From Candidatus Competibacteraceae bacterium (GTDB lineage Bacteria > Pseudomonadota > Gammaproteobacteria > Competibacterales > Competibacteraceae): a stretch of DNA of 37,579 bases. Under the pieces are notes generated by a model that saw only the letters and a list, made by a program, of their open reading frames with translations, made no database searches and was not told the origin of the DNA. Position 1 is the first letter of the stretch, and the number at the start of each line of letters is the position of its first letter. Positions 20,487 to 27,845 of the stretch are shown here, one piece after another. The translations under genes were made by a program, and so were the position numbers. The stretch is taken from the NCBI GenBank assembly GCA_003989065.1, contig RXIW01000034.1, positions 1 through 37,579 on the forward strand, read 5' to 3'.

Positions 20487-22940
20487 TCATGCCGCCTGCT
20501 CGGTGATGGTCGTCGGCTCCATGGCGGCCTGCTCCACGGCGAAGACCAATGCCACGACCTGCTCGAACCGTTCGACGAAGTGCAGGGTCAAACCCTCCCT
20601 GATGTGCTCGGGCAGCTCGGCGGCATCGCCGCGACACCCTTCCGGCAGGATGATCTCATGGATGCCGACCCGACGCGCAGCGATCACTTTCTCGCGAATG
20701 CCACCTACTGGCAGGACTTTCCCGGTCAGGGTCAACTCTCCGGTCATGGCCAGAAGACGAGTCGGTTGTTGACCGCGCGCCAGCGACAGCAGGGCCGTGG
20801 CCATGGTGATGCCCGCGCTGGGGCCATCCTTGGGCGTAGCGCCCTCCGGTACGTGCAGATGCACGAACGCCTCGTCGAAGAAGCGGGGATCGGCCTGATA
20901 GTCCTCCAGATGCGAGCTGATATAACTGTAGGCGATGTTGGCCGATTCCTGCATCACTTCGCCCAGCCGACCGGTCAGCTTGAAGCCGCGATGCTTGGTA
21001 TGGACGCGGGTCGCTTCGATATTGAGGGTAGCGCCGCCCATGGCGGTCCAGGCCAGACCGGTGACCACGCCGATGCCGGTCATGGGAGCTTCCGCCTTGA
21101 ATGGCGGTTTGCCCAGATAACGCTCCAGCTCGGATTGGACGACCGTGATCGATCCCTCGCGACCTTGCACGATTTCCACCGCGCTCTTGCGCATGATGCG
21201 GCCCAGCTGTTTTTCCAGATTGCGCACCCCGGCCTCGCGGGCGTAACCCTCGATGACCTGGCGCAGGGCGTCGTCGTCGATGTGGATGCGGTCGCGATCC
21301 AGGCCGCTGCGCTCCAGCAGTTTCGGCCACAGATGATTGCGGGCGATCTGCAGCTTCTCGGCCGTGATGTAACCGGACAGGCGGATGGTTTCCATGCGGT
21401 CGAGTAAGGGCGCCGGAATGGTGTCCAGCTGGTTGGCGGTGCAGATGAACAGCACCTTGGAAAGATCGAAACGCGCATCCAGATAGTGATCCAGGAACTC
21501 GGTGTTCTGCTCCGGATCGAGCACCTCCAGCAACGCCGAGGCTGGATCGCCATGGTAGGAAGCGCCGATCTTGTCGATCTCGTCTAGCATGATCACCGGG
21601 TTGGCGGTCTTGGCGTCGCGGATGGCCTGGATGAATTTGCCGGGCAGCGCGCCGATGTAGGTCCGGCGGTGGCCCTTGATCTCGGCCTCGTCGCGCATGC
21701 CGCCCAGACTCAGCCGATAGAACTGACGGTCCAGCGCGGTGGCCACCGAACGGCCGATCGAGGTCTTGCCGACGCCAGGCGGACCGACTAGCAGGATGAT
21801 CGAGCCGCCGATCTGGCCTTTCAGCGCACCGATCGCCAGGAATTCGATGATGCGGTCCTTGACGTCCTCTAGGCCGTCATGGTCGCGATCGAGAATGTCG
21901 CGGGCATGCTTGAGGTCGAGATTGTCGGTGGAGTAGACCCCCCACGGCAACTCGGTCATCACGTCCAGGTAATTGCGAGTGACGCCATATTCCGGCGAGC
22001 CGACTTCCAGGATCGACAGCTTGTCCAGCTCGTCCTCGATCCGTTTCAGCGCGGCTTCGGGCACCTGGCGGGTGGTCAGGCGTTCACGGAAGCGTTCCAC
22101 ATCGGCGGTGCGGTCGTCCTTGGCGATGCCGAGTTCTTGCTGGATTACCTTGAGCTGTTCGCGCAGGAAGAACTTGCGCTGGTGATCGCTCATCTTTTCT
22201 TCGACCTGCCGACGGATGTTGGTCTGCAGGCGGGCGACCTCCAGCTCCTTCTTGATCAGCACGATGACCTTTTTCAGGCGCTCCAGGATCGGCGCGGTGG
22301 CCAGGATGTCCTGCAATTCGTCCTTACTGGCCGTGGTCAGGCTGGCGGCGAAATCGGCCAACGGCGAAGGATCGTTGGTGTTGAAGCGATTGAGGAAGAA
22401 TTTCAGTTCCTCGGCATACAGCGGATTGAGCGGGATCAACTCCTTGAGGGTGTTGACCACCGCCAGCGAATAGGCGCGCACCTCGTCGATGCTGGCGTCG
22501 TCGTTTTCGCTCAGATACTCGACCTGGACATGATAGGGGGGGACACTGGACAGCCATTTGTCGATGCGGAAGCGCTTCAAACCCTGGGCGATGAATTGCA
22601 GGCGCTCTTCGCCCCGCGCGATCTGGTGCATGCGGGCGACCGTGCCGACTTCGTGGAAGTCGCTCGGTCCGGCTTTTTCGGCGCTGTCGGGCTTGACCAA
22701 CACCAGGCCGATGACCCGCTGCTCGCGACCAGCGGCCGCCTCGATGGTCGGCAGCCACGGTTCTTCGTTGAGCAGCAACGGCAGGGCCTGAGCGGGGAAG
22801 AACGGCCGCTCGGACAGGGGGAGCAGATACAGCGTGTTGGGCAGGATATCGGCGGCGGGAACGATGGTGGTGATGGTGGGCGTTTCGTGCTCGTCATCCT
22901 CGCGTACGACTTCCGCTTCAATGGCTTCGTGGTCGGTCAT
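20487..22940 (-). CDS. lon: ATP-dependent protease Lon
   Basis: Lon degrades misfolded and regulatory proteins in the cytoplasm. The 817-residue product has the LonN substrate-binding domain (about residues 35-235) and a long coiled-coil linker (about 235-340). The AAA+ module has Walker A GPPGVGKTS (Lys392) and Walker B VIMLDEIDK. The protease domain has the Ser-Lys dyad Ser708 in DGPSAGI and Lys751 in GGIREKVIAA. The first 30 residues are an acidic extension (many Glu/Asp) before the standard start of LonN. It is preceded by a sequence closely matching a heat-shock promoter and followed by the pentapeptide-repeat gene. It sits downstream of the apaG/methyltransferase genes on the same strand, so it may also receive read-through. 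Confidence 0.96.
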   Translation of the reverse strand: MTDHEAIEAEVVREDDEHETPTITTIVPAADILPNTLYLLPLSERPFFPAQALPLLLNEEPWLPTIEAAAGREQRVIGLVLVKPDSAEKAGPSDFHEVGTVARMHQIARGEERLQFIAQGLKRFRIDKWLSSVPPYHVQVEYLSENDDASIDEVRAYSLAVVNTLKELIPLNPLYAEELKFFLNRFNTNDPSPLADFAASLTTASKDELQDILATAPILERLKKVIVLIKKELEVARLQTNIRRQVEEKMSDHQRKFFLREQLKVIQQELGIAKDDRTADVERFRERLTTRQVPEAALKRIEDELDKLSILEVGSPEYGVTRNYLDVMTELPWGVYSTDNLDLKHARDILDRDHDGLEDVKDRIIEFLAIGALKGQIGGSIILLVGPPGVGKTSIGRSVATALDRQFYRLSLGGMRDEAEIKGHRRTYIGALPGKFIQAIRDAKTANPVIMLDEIDKIGASYHGDPASALLEVLDPEQNTEFLDHYLDARFDLSKVLFICTANQLDTIPAPLLDRMETIRLSGYITAEKLQIARNHLWPKLLERSGLDRDRIHIDDDALRQVIEGYAREAGVRNLEKQLGRIMRKSAVEIVQGREGSITVVQSELERYLGKPPFKAEAPMTGIGVVTGLAWTAMGGATLNIEATRVHTKHRGFKLTGRLGEVMQESANIAYSYISSHLEDYQADPRFFDEAFVHLHVPEGATPKDGPSAGITMATALLSLARGQQPTRLLAMTGELTLTGKVLPVGGIREKVIAARRVGIHEIILPEGCRGDAAELPEHIREGLTLHFVERFEQVVALVFAVEQAAMEPTTITEQAA

Positions 22941-22974
22941 GGTCGTGAATACCCGGTGATAGGGAACTTCACCC

Positions 22975-23006
22975 TAAATGCGGGCAGTATGGGCAATTAT
23001 CAAGGG
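22975..23006 (-). promoter_or_regulatory. lon: Sigma32-type heat-shock promoter of lon
   Basis: On the minus strand, CCCTTGATA (22998-23006) is followed after 13 bases by CCCGCATTTA (22975-22984). This fits the RpoH consensus CTTGAAA-N(11-16)-CCCCATNT with few mismatches. It ends 34 bases before the lon ATG, which is a normal leader length. lon is a classical RpoH target in E. coli. The call rests on consensus match and position. Confidence 0.55.
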
Positions 23007-23072
23007 CTGCGGCGTCATGCTGGCAAGAACGGAGGACCGGGCGGTTGAACGCGAGGCCCGACGGCGACCGAT

Positions 23073-23681
23073 TCACGGCCCGGTCTTGCGCAGCACGAGA
23101 TGCCGGAACCAGCCGCCGGCCAGGGCCGGCCGATCGGACAGCAAGCACAGTTCCGGCGTCTGGGCCAGCGCCTCCTCGAACACCACATTGGTGCGGGTTG
23201 CGAACGAACCCAGCACCGGACTGAGCAACCGTCGCAGCGGAGCTTTCTGCCGGGGCCGGAGGAATTTGTCGAGGATCACCATCTGGCCACCGGGCCGCAG
23301 CACCCGCGCTGCTTCCTTCAACACCCGTTCGGGATGGGGCGTGACCGCCAGGATAAGATGCAGCGCTACGGCGTCGAAGGCCGCATCGGGGTAGGGCAGG
23401 GTACGGGCGTCGCCTTGATCGAGGCGGATGTCCAGGCCCAGCGCCTGCGCCTTGCGTCGAGCGCGGCTCAGCATGGCTGGCGTCAGATCGAGGCCGGTGT
23501 AGCGCGGCCCGCGCGGCAGCAGCGGGAGATCGAGCCCGCTGCCGATCCCGATCAGCAACACCTCAGATTGGGCAGCCAGGGGCAGAGACGCCAGGCTGCG
23601 CCGTCGCATGTCGATGGTGAACGGCGCGACCAGGGCGTCGTAAAACGGCGCGATCAAGGTGTAGCTGTGGCGCAGGCTCAA
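23073..23681 (-). CDS. Class I SAM-dependent methyltransferase (UbiE/PmtA-like)
   Basis: The 202-residue cytoplasmic protein begins with the HSYTLIAPFYD pattern shared by UbiE-like and phosphatidylethanolamine N-methyltransferase (PmtA) proteins. It has the SAM-binding motif LLIGIGSGLDLPLLP, an acidic TGLDLTPAML motif II, GDARTLPYPDAAFDAV, and the post-motif RVLRPGGQMVILDKF. Its C-terminal 50 residues carry an RTNVVFEEAL segment and a basic end. A quinone, a phospholipid headgroup or another small substrate are all possible. It begins 14 bases after the apaG stop, so it belongs to the rsmA-tal-apaG transcription unit. I cannot name the substrate. Confidence 0.82.
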   Translation of the reverse strand: MSLRHSYTLIAPFYDALVAPFTIDMRRRSLASLPLAAQSEVLLIGIGSGLDLPLLPRGPRYTGLDLTPAMLSRARRKAQALGLDIRLDQGDARTLPYPDAAFDAVALHLILAVTPHPERVLKEAARVLRPGGQMVILDKFLRPRQKAPLRRLLSPVLGSFATRTNVVFEEALAQTPELCLLSDRPALAGGWFRHLVLRKTGP

Positions 23682-23695
23682 GCGATCCGTCTCAT

Positions 23696-24082
23696 TCAGT
23701 GCAGGGTGCGGGGAATGGATAAGACGAATGCTGGAATGTCGGCTTCGAAGTTAGCGCCATCGTCGGCCACCATCTGGTAGCTGCCGCGCATGCTGCCGAC
23801 CGCCGTTTCCAGAATCGCGCCGCTGGTGTACTGGAACCCTTCGCCGGGGCGCAGATAGGGCTGTTCGCCGACCACACCTTCGCCGCGCACCTCCTCGACC
23901 TTGCCGTTGGCGTCGGTGATGATCCAGTGCCGGCTGAGCAGTTTGGCGGGTACGGCGCCCTCGTTCTGGATGACCACGGTGTAGGCGAACACGTAACGCT
24001 CCTGATCGGGATCGGATTGCGCTTCCAGATAGAACGCCTGGGCGGTGACCTTGATGTTGTAATGGCTGATCTTCTTCTCCAT
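23696..24082 (-). CDS. apaG: ApaG domain protein
   Basis: The 128-residue product matches ApaG along its full length (E. coli 125). It shows the beta-rich ApaG fold with [26 protein letters not shown], the glycine-rich [11 protein letters not shown] and the C-terminal [12 protein letters not shown]. Genetic work in Salmonella linked ApaG to Co/Mg resistance, and its biochemical role is not settled. It normally sits between rsmA and apaH. Here it follows tal, 35 bases after the transaldolase stop, and apaH is 5 kb away on the other strand. Confidence 0.94.
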   Translation of the reverse strand: MEKKISHYNIKVTAQAFYLEAQSDPDQERYVFAYTVVIQNEGAVPAKLLSRHWIITDANGKVEEVRGEGVVGEQPYLRPGEGFQYTSGAILETAVGSMRGSYQMVADDGANFEADIPAFVLSIPRTLH

Positions 24083-24117
24083 GACGGGGTTCCAGGTGGT
24101 GGCGATGACTACGGGAT

Positions 24118-25224
24118 TCAGGCCGGAAGGGCGCTGGTCTTGGCTTCTATGGCCGCAAGTAGTTTGTTGAAGGATTGGATGAAGGCGTCGATCCCCTCGA
24201 TTTCCAACTGGTCGGTCACAGCACTCAGGTCGATGCCCAACTCCGGCAAGGCCGCCAGATGAGCCAGGGCGATTTCTACATCCTGCTCCAGGGTATCCGC
24301 GACCACGCCATGGTCGCGGAAGGCGTCGTAGGTGGCGGGCGGCAGGGTGTTGACCGTGTCGGGACCGATGAGATTATCCACGTACAGCAGGTCGGGATAG
24401 GCCGGGTTCTTGGTGCTGGTGCTGGCCCATAACAGCCGCTGTGGCCGCGCCCCGGCCGCACGCAGGGCGGCGAAATGACCGCCGCCGAAGATCTCCAGGT
24501 ATTCCTGGTAGGCCAGCTTGGCGTTGGCGTTGGCGATCTTGCCCTGTAGTTCCGGCTGCCGCTCGGCCAGCAGGGGATCAAGGGTGGTATCCAGTCGGCT
24601 GACGAAGAAGCTGGCTACCGAAGCGATGTGATCCAGTGGCAGACCGCGGGCGCGGCGGCGCTCCAGACCGCGCAGGTAGGCTTCGGCCACCGAGACATAG
24701 CGTTCCACCGAGAACAGCAAGGTAACGTTGACATTGATGCCATCGGCGATCAAACGTTCAACGGCATGCAGGCCGGGGACCGTGCCCGGCACCTTGATCA
24801 TCACGTTCGGCAGTGCCAGGCGGGCGAACAGCTCGCGCGCCTCCCGCACGGTTGCGTCCACATCGTGGGCCAAGTCGGGCGAAACCTCCAGGCTGACCAT
24901 GCCATCTACGCCTACAGTCGCGTCGTAGGTCGGACGCAGGGCTATAGCGGCGGCGCGAATATCCTCAACGGCCAGGTTGAAGAACAGCTGGCGGCTGGTT
25001 TGTCCTGGATCGCGCTGCAGTTCGCGCCGCAAAGCGTCGTCGTAATCGCTGCTGCCGGTGATGGCCTTCTCGAAGATGCTGGGGTTGGAGGTGATGCCGC
25101 GCAGATCGTCCTCGGCGATCAGCTGCGCCAGCCTTCCGGAGGTCAGCATCGAGCGCTGGATATGGTCATACCAGACGCTTTGACCAGCGGCGTTCAGCAG
25201 GCGCAAGGGATTGTCGTGGCTCAT
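24118..25224 (-). CDS. tal: Transaldolase
   Basis: Tal moves a dihydroxyacetone unit between sugar phosphates in the pentose-phosphate pathway. The 368-residue product from the ATG at 25224 ([10 protein letters not shown]) fits the longer transaldolase subfamily of about 370 residues. Signature motifs are [13 protein letters not shown] near the N-terminus and the Schiff-base Lys144 in MIKVPGT, then [11 protein letters not shown] and the [11 protein letters not shown] region. GAGGAC lies nine bases before this ATG. An upstream in-frame ATG at 25287 would add 21 residues with no conserved character. The gene sits between rsmA and apaG, which are usually adjacent, so it appears to be an insertion into that conserved order. 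Confidence 0.93.
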   Translation of the reverse strand: MSHDNPLRLLNAAGQSVWYDHIQRSMLTSGRLAQLIAEDDLRGITSNPSIFEKAITGSSDYDDALRRELQRDPGQTSRQLFFNLAVEDIRAAAIALRPTYDATVGVDGMVSLEVSPDLAHDVDATVREARELFARLALPNVMIKVPGTVPGLHAVERLIADGINVNVTLLFSVERYVSVAEAYLRGLERRRARGLPLDHIASVASFFVSRLDTTLDPLLAERQPELQGKIANANAKLAYQEYLEIFGGGHFAALRAAGARPQRLLWASTSTKNPAYPDLLYVDNLIGPDTVNTLPPATYDAFRDHGVVADTLEQDVEIALAHLAALPELGIDLSAVTDQLEIEGIDAFIQSFNKLLAAIEAKTSALPA

Positions 25225-25332
25225 GACGGTGTCCTCGATGACAGGCGGCGATAGACGGTGATGGAAAATGTGGTCGATAAGAAACACATTGTAGCAAGGG
25301 TTGGTCGTGGTTTAGACCATCCGCGCCGATTG

Positions 25333-25434
25333 GCGGATTGAATCGCAGCGCAGTCACGGCATTGATGCCATCTTTAGGAATGTCGCCGGTCGATGCGTGC
25401 GGCAGCCCGTCTTCTTGGGCCGGATTCAATCCGC
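25333..25434. repeat. 12-bp perfect inverted repeat flanking the rsmA-tal gap
   Basis: GCGGATTGAATC (25333-25344) and GATTCAATCCGC (25423-25434) are exact reverse complements separated by 78 bases. The right arm overlaps the rsmA stop codon. The gap between rsmA and tal (201 bases) otherwise shows no gene. The pair could fold as a long-loop stem that affects read-through from rsmA into tal, or mark the border of an inserted segment. Neither is proven. Confidence 0.4.
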
Positions 25435-26289
25435 GATATGGTCGGTGATGTGGGAGGATGCGGAATCGATGTCGCCCGTCGCGCCGACCGCGTCGCTCAG
25501 GGCGGCGAATGCAGCCAGATCGAGCGTTTCCGGCCGCGCGCCGGGGTCGACTCCTGCCGCTTCGATCTGGTCGGCGGTCAGCAGGCCGCGCAGAGCGTTG
25601 CGCAAGGTCTTGCGTCGTTGGGAGAAAGCGCGCCGCACCACTTCAGCCAGGCCGCGCTCGTCGCGCACCGCGACGGGAAATGTTTCACGTGGAACCAAGC
25701 GCACCACGGTCGACCAGACCTTGGGCGGCGGGCGAAAAGCCTCCGGCCCGACATCGAATAGCGGTTCGACCCGGCAGCGGTATTGCAGCATGACCGACAG
25801 GCGGCCATAGGCGTCTTCGCCTGGACCGGCCGCCATCCGGTCGACCACGTCCTTTTGCAGCATGAAATGCAGATCGTGCAGGTGTGGGGCCTGAGCCAGC
25901 AGATGAAACAGCAGGGGAGTGGAGATGTTGTAGGGGAGATTGCCGGCCACCCGCAGGCGAGGGCCGTTGCCGCGCAGAGCGGCGAAGTCGAAGGCCAGGG
26001 CGTCGGCGTGATGGATCCGCAGGATGCCGAGTCCGGCGCAGCTGGTGCGCAGCGGTTCTAGCAGATCGCGGTCCAGCTCCACCACATCCAGTTCGCCTGC
26101 CGCCGCCAGCAGCGGTCGGGTCAAGGCCCCCAGACCGGGGCCGATCTCGACCAGACGCTGACCCGGTTGCGGCCGGATCGCGGCGATTGTCCGATCCAAC
26201 ACGTTGGGGTCGCGCAGGAAGTGTTGGCCGAACCGTTTCCGTGGCCGGTGCGAATGTTCGCCCGCTGGTCTGGCGGCGGGAACGCTCAT
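25426..26289 (-). CDS. rsmA: 16S rRNA dimethyladenosine transferase
   Basis: RsmA (KsgA) dimethylates two adjacent adenines in helix 45 of 16S rRNA during 30S assembly. The 287-residue product from the ATG at 26289 begins [10 protein letters not shown] and soon reaches [11 protein letters not shown], the normal family start. The SAM-binding motif is [11 protein letters not shown] and the catalytic motif is NLPYNIS. The ATG overlaps the surA TGA (ATGA), so the two are translationally coupled. The frame stays open further upstream inside surA but that is out-of-frame surA sequence. pdxA, usually between surA and rsmA, is absent. A parS-like 16-mer at 25681-25696 lies inside the gene and encodes part of VPRETFP. 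Confidence 0.95.
   Translation of the reverse strand: MSVPAARPAGEHSHRPRKRFGQHFLRDPNVLDRTIAAIRPQPGQRLVEIGPGLGALTRPLLAAAGELDVVELDRDLLEPLRTSCAGLGILRIHHADALAFDFAALRGNGPRLRVAGNLPYNISTPLLFHLLAQAPHLHDLHFMLQKDVVDRMAAGPGEDAYGRLSVMLQYRCRVEPLFDVGPEAFRPPPKVWSTVVRLVPRETFPVAVRDERGLAEVVRRAFSQRRKTLRNALRGLLTADQIEAAGVDPGARPETLDLAAFAALSDAVGATGDIDSASSHITDHIAD
25681..25696. other. parS-like site inside rsmA
   Basis: TGTTTCACGTGGAACC matches the ParB-binding consensus TGTTTCACGTGAAACA at 14 of 16 positions and keeps the palindromic TTCACGTG core. It lies in the C-terminal coding half of rsmA. Chromosomal parS sites inside genes are known in other bacteria. Confidence 0.7.
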
Positions 26290-27827
26290 GGTTTCTGGGC
26301 GGTGGGGGCCGCTTCCGCTGGCGGGGCTGTGGCGCCTGCCGGAACCTGTGGCAGGCGAATCTCCACGTAAGCCTCGTCGCGCAGGCGGCGCAGCGCCAAC
26401 TCCCATTCTTCATCCGACCGCCGCCGCATCAGCGTTTCGCGGATTTGTGCGCGCTCGGCCTCGGGTGGCGGGGGGCCCTGACGGCGTTCCAGCACTTGGG
26501 CGATATGCCAGCCGAACGGCGATTTGAAGGGTTCGCTGATTTCGTTGGGTTGCAGCGCGTTCATGGCCTGCTCGAATTCCGGCACCAGCATACCCGGCAC
26601 GACCCAGCCCAGATCGCCGCCGCGCGCCGCCGAGCCCTTGTCCTCGGAATGCGCTCGCGCCATCGCCTCGAAGTCGTCGCCACCCTGGATGCGCTGGCGC
26701 AATTGCGCCAATTGTTGACGGGCCTCGTCGTCGGACAATTGTGGCGAAGTGCGCAGCAGGATATGGCGGACATGCGTTTGCGTCATCACGGTCTGTGGCG
26801 ACTTGGCGGATTGTTCAGCGCCCGAAGCCGGTCCGCTACCCTTGCCTTTTCGTGCAGCGACGGGTTTTTCGGCGCTTGGGGCCGCCCCGCCACCCTTGAC
26901 TTCCAACAGCTTGACGATGTGGAAACCGCTGGGACTGCGGATCAGGTCGCTGAACTGGCCGGGCTTCAGCTTTGGGACCACATCGACGAACAGGGTAGGC
27001 AGCTGACTGGCGTTGCGCCACCCGAGGTCGCCGCCTTCCAGCGCTTGTTGACCGGCGGACGAGCTGACGGCCAATTCCCGGAAATCCGTTCCCTTGCGCA
27101 ATTGCGCCAATACTTCGTTGGCTTGGCGTTTGGCTGCTTCGATCTGGGTTGGCGTGGCAGCGTCCGGAACCGCGATGAGAATCTGGGCAATGTGATATTC
27201 GCGTCCACCTGCGCTGCCTGCGTCGCTGTTGCCCGCGCCGTTGTCACCGCTGACGGGTTCGCCAGGACTGCCGGAATTCTTGGCACTGGCCAACTGGGCT
27301 TGCAGGTTGTCCACATCCTGTTCGGAAATTTGAATCTGACTGTCCACCATCTTCTGGCGCAAGCGCGCCGACACCAGTTCGCGGCGCACATCGTCGCGGA
27401 ACTGGGCGAAACTGGCGCCATCCTTTTCCACCGTCTGCCGTAGCTGGGTCAGAGTCATGTTGTTACGCCGGGCCAGATTTTCCATGGCAGCGTTCAGGGT
27501 GGCGTCGTCGATGGTGATGCCGTTGCGCTCGGCGGCGCGCGTTTGCAACTGCAGCAGGATCAGTCGCTCCAGCACCTGTCGTTCCAGCACCGGCTGGGGT
27601 GGAACCTGGACCTTTTTCTGTTGCAGCTGGCGTTCGATTTGCGCGGTGGCCGCGTCCAGCTCCCGGCGGGTGATGACGTCGTCGTTGACCACTGCGACGA
27701 TCGCATCCAGGGCGTTGCCCGGTCCTTCGGGGCCAGGGCCGAACACCAGTTCCGTCCGTCCGGGAGTGGCCAGGACGGATAGCAGGCACAGCAGCAGAGA
27801 CGGGAAGAGTTTCGTTATGCGGATCAT
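26286..27827 (-). CDS. surA: Periplasmic chaperone/peptidyl-prolyl isomerase
   Basis: SurA escorts unfolded outer-membrane proteins, including LptD, through the periplasm. The 513-residue product has a signal peptide ([20 protein letters not shown]), the N-terminal chaperone domain starting [17 protein letters not shown] (residues 41-175), and two parvulin domains (about 210-312 and 352-450), followed by the C-terminal helix region. It is about 85 residues longer than E. coli SurA. The extra length sits in two low-complexity linkers, one Gly/Ser/Asn-rich before parvulin 1 (183-208) and one Lys/Ala/Gly/Pro-rich between the parvulins (312-350), plus an Ala/Pro tail. It begins 18 bases after the lptD stop and overlaps rsmA by four bases, giving an lptD-surA-rsmA operon. 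Confidence 0.95.
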   Translation of the reverse strand: MIRITKLFPSLLLCLLSVLATPGRTELVFGPGPEGPGNALDAIVAVVNDDVITRRELDAATAQIERQLQQKKVQVPPQPVLERQVLERLILLQLQTRAAERNGITIDDATLNAAMENLARRNNMTLTQLRQTVEKDGASFAQFRDDVRRELVSARLRQKMVDSQIQISEQDVDNLQAQLASAKNSGSPGEPVSGDNGAGNSDAGSAGGREYHIAQILIAVPDAATPTQIEAAKRQANEVLAQLRKGTDFRELAVSSSAGQQALEGGDLGWRNASQLPTLFVDVVPKLKPGQFSDLIRSPSGFHIVKLLEVKGGGAAPSAEKPVAARKGKGSGPASGAEQSAKSPQTVMTQTHVRHILLRTSPQLSDDEARQQLAQLRQRIQGGDDFEAMARAHSEDKGSAARGGDLGWVVPGMLVPEFEQAMNALQPNEISEPFKSPFGWHIAQVLERRQGPPPPEAERAQIRETLMRRRSDEEWELALRRLRDEAYVEIRLPQVPAGATAPPAEAAPTAQKP

Positions 27828-27845
27828 CGGGGCGTAGGGAATCAG

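Noticed and set aside
20478-23048. Two long plus-strand frames antisense to lon
   Set aside because: Their composition is typical of the complement of a GC-rich gene, and Lon motifs are complete on the minus strand.
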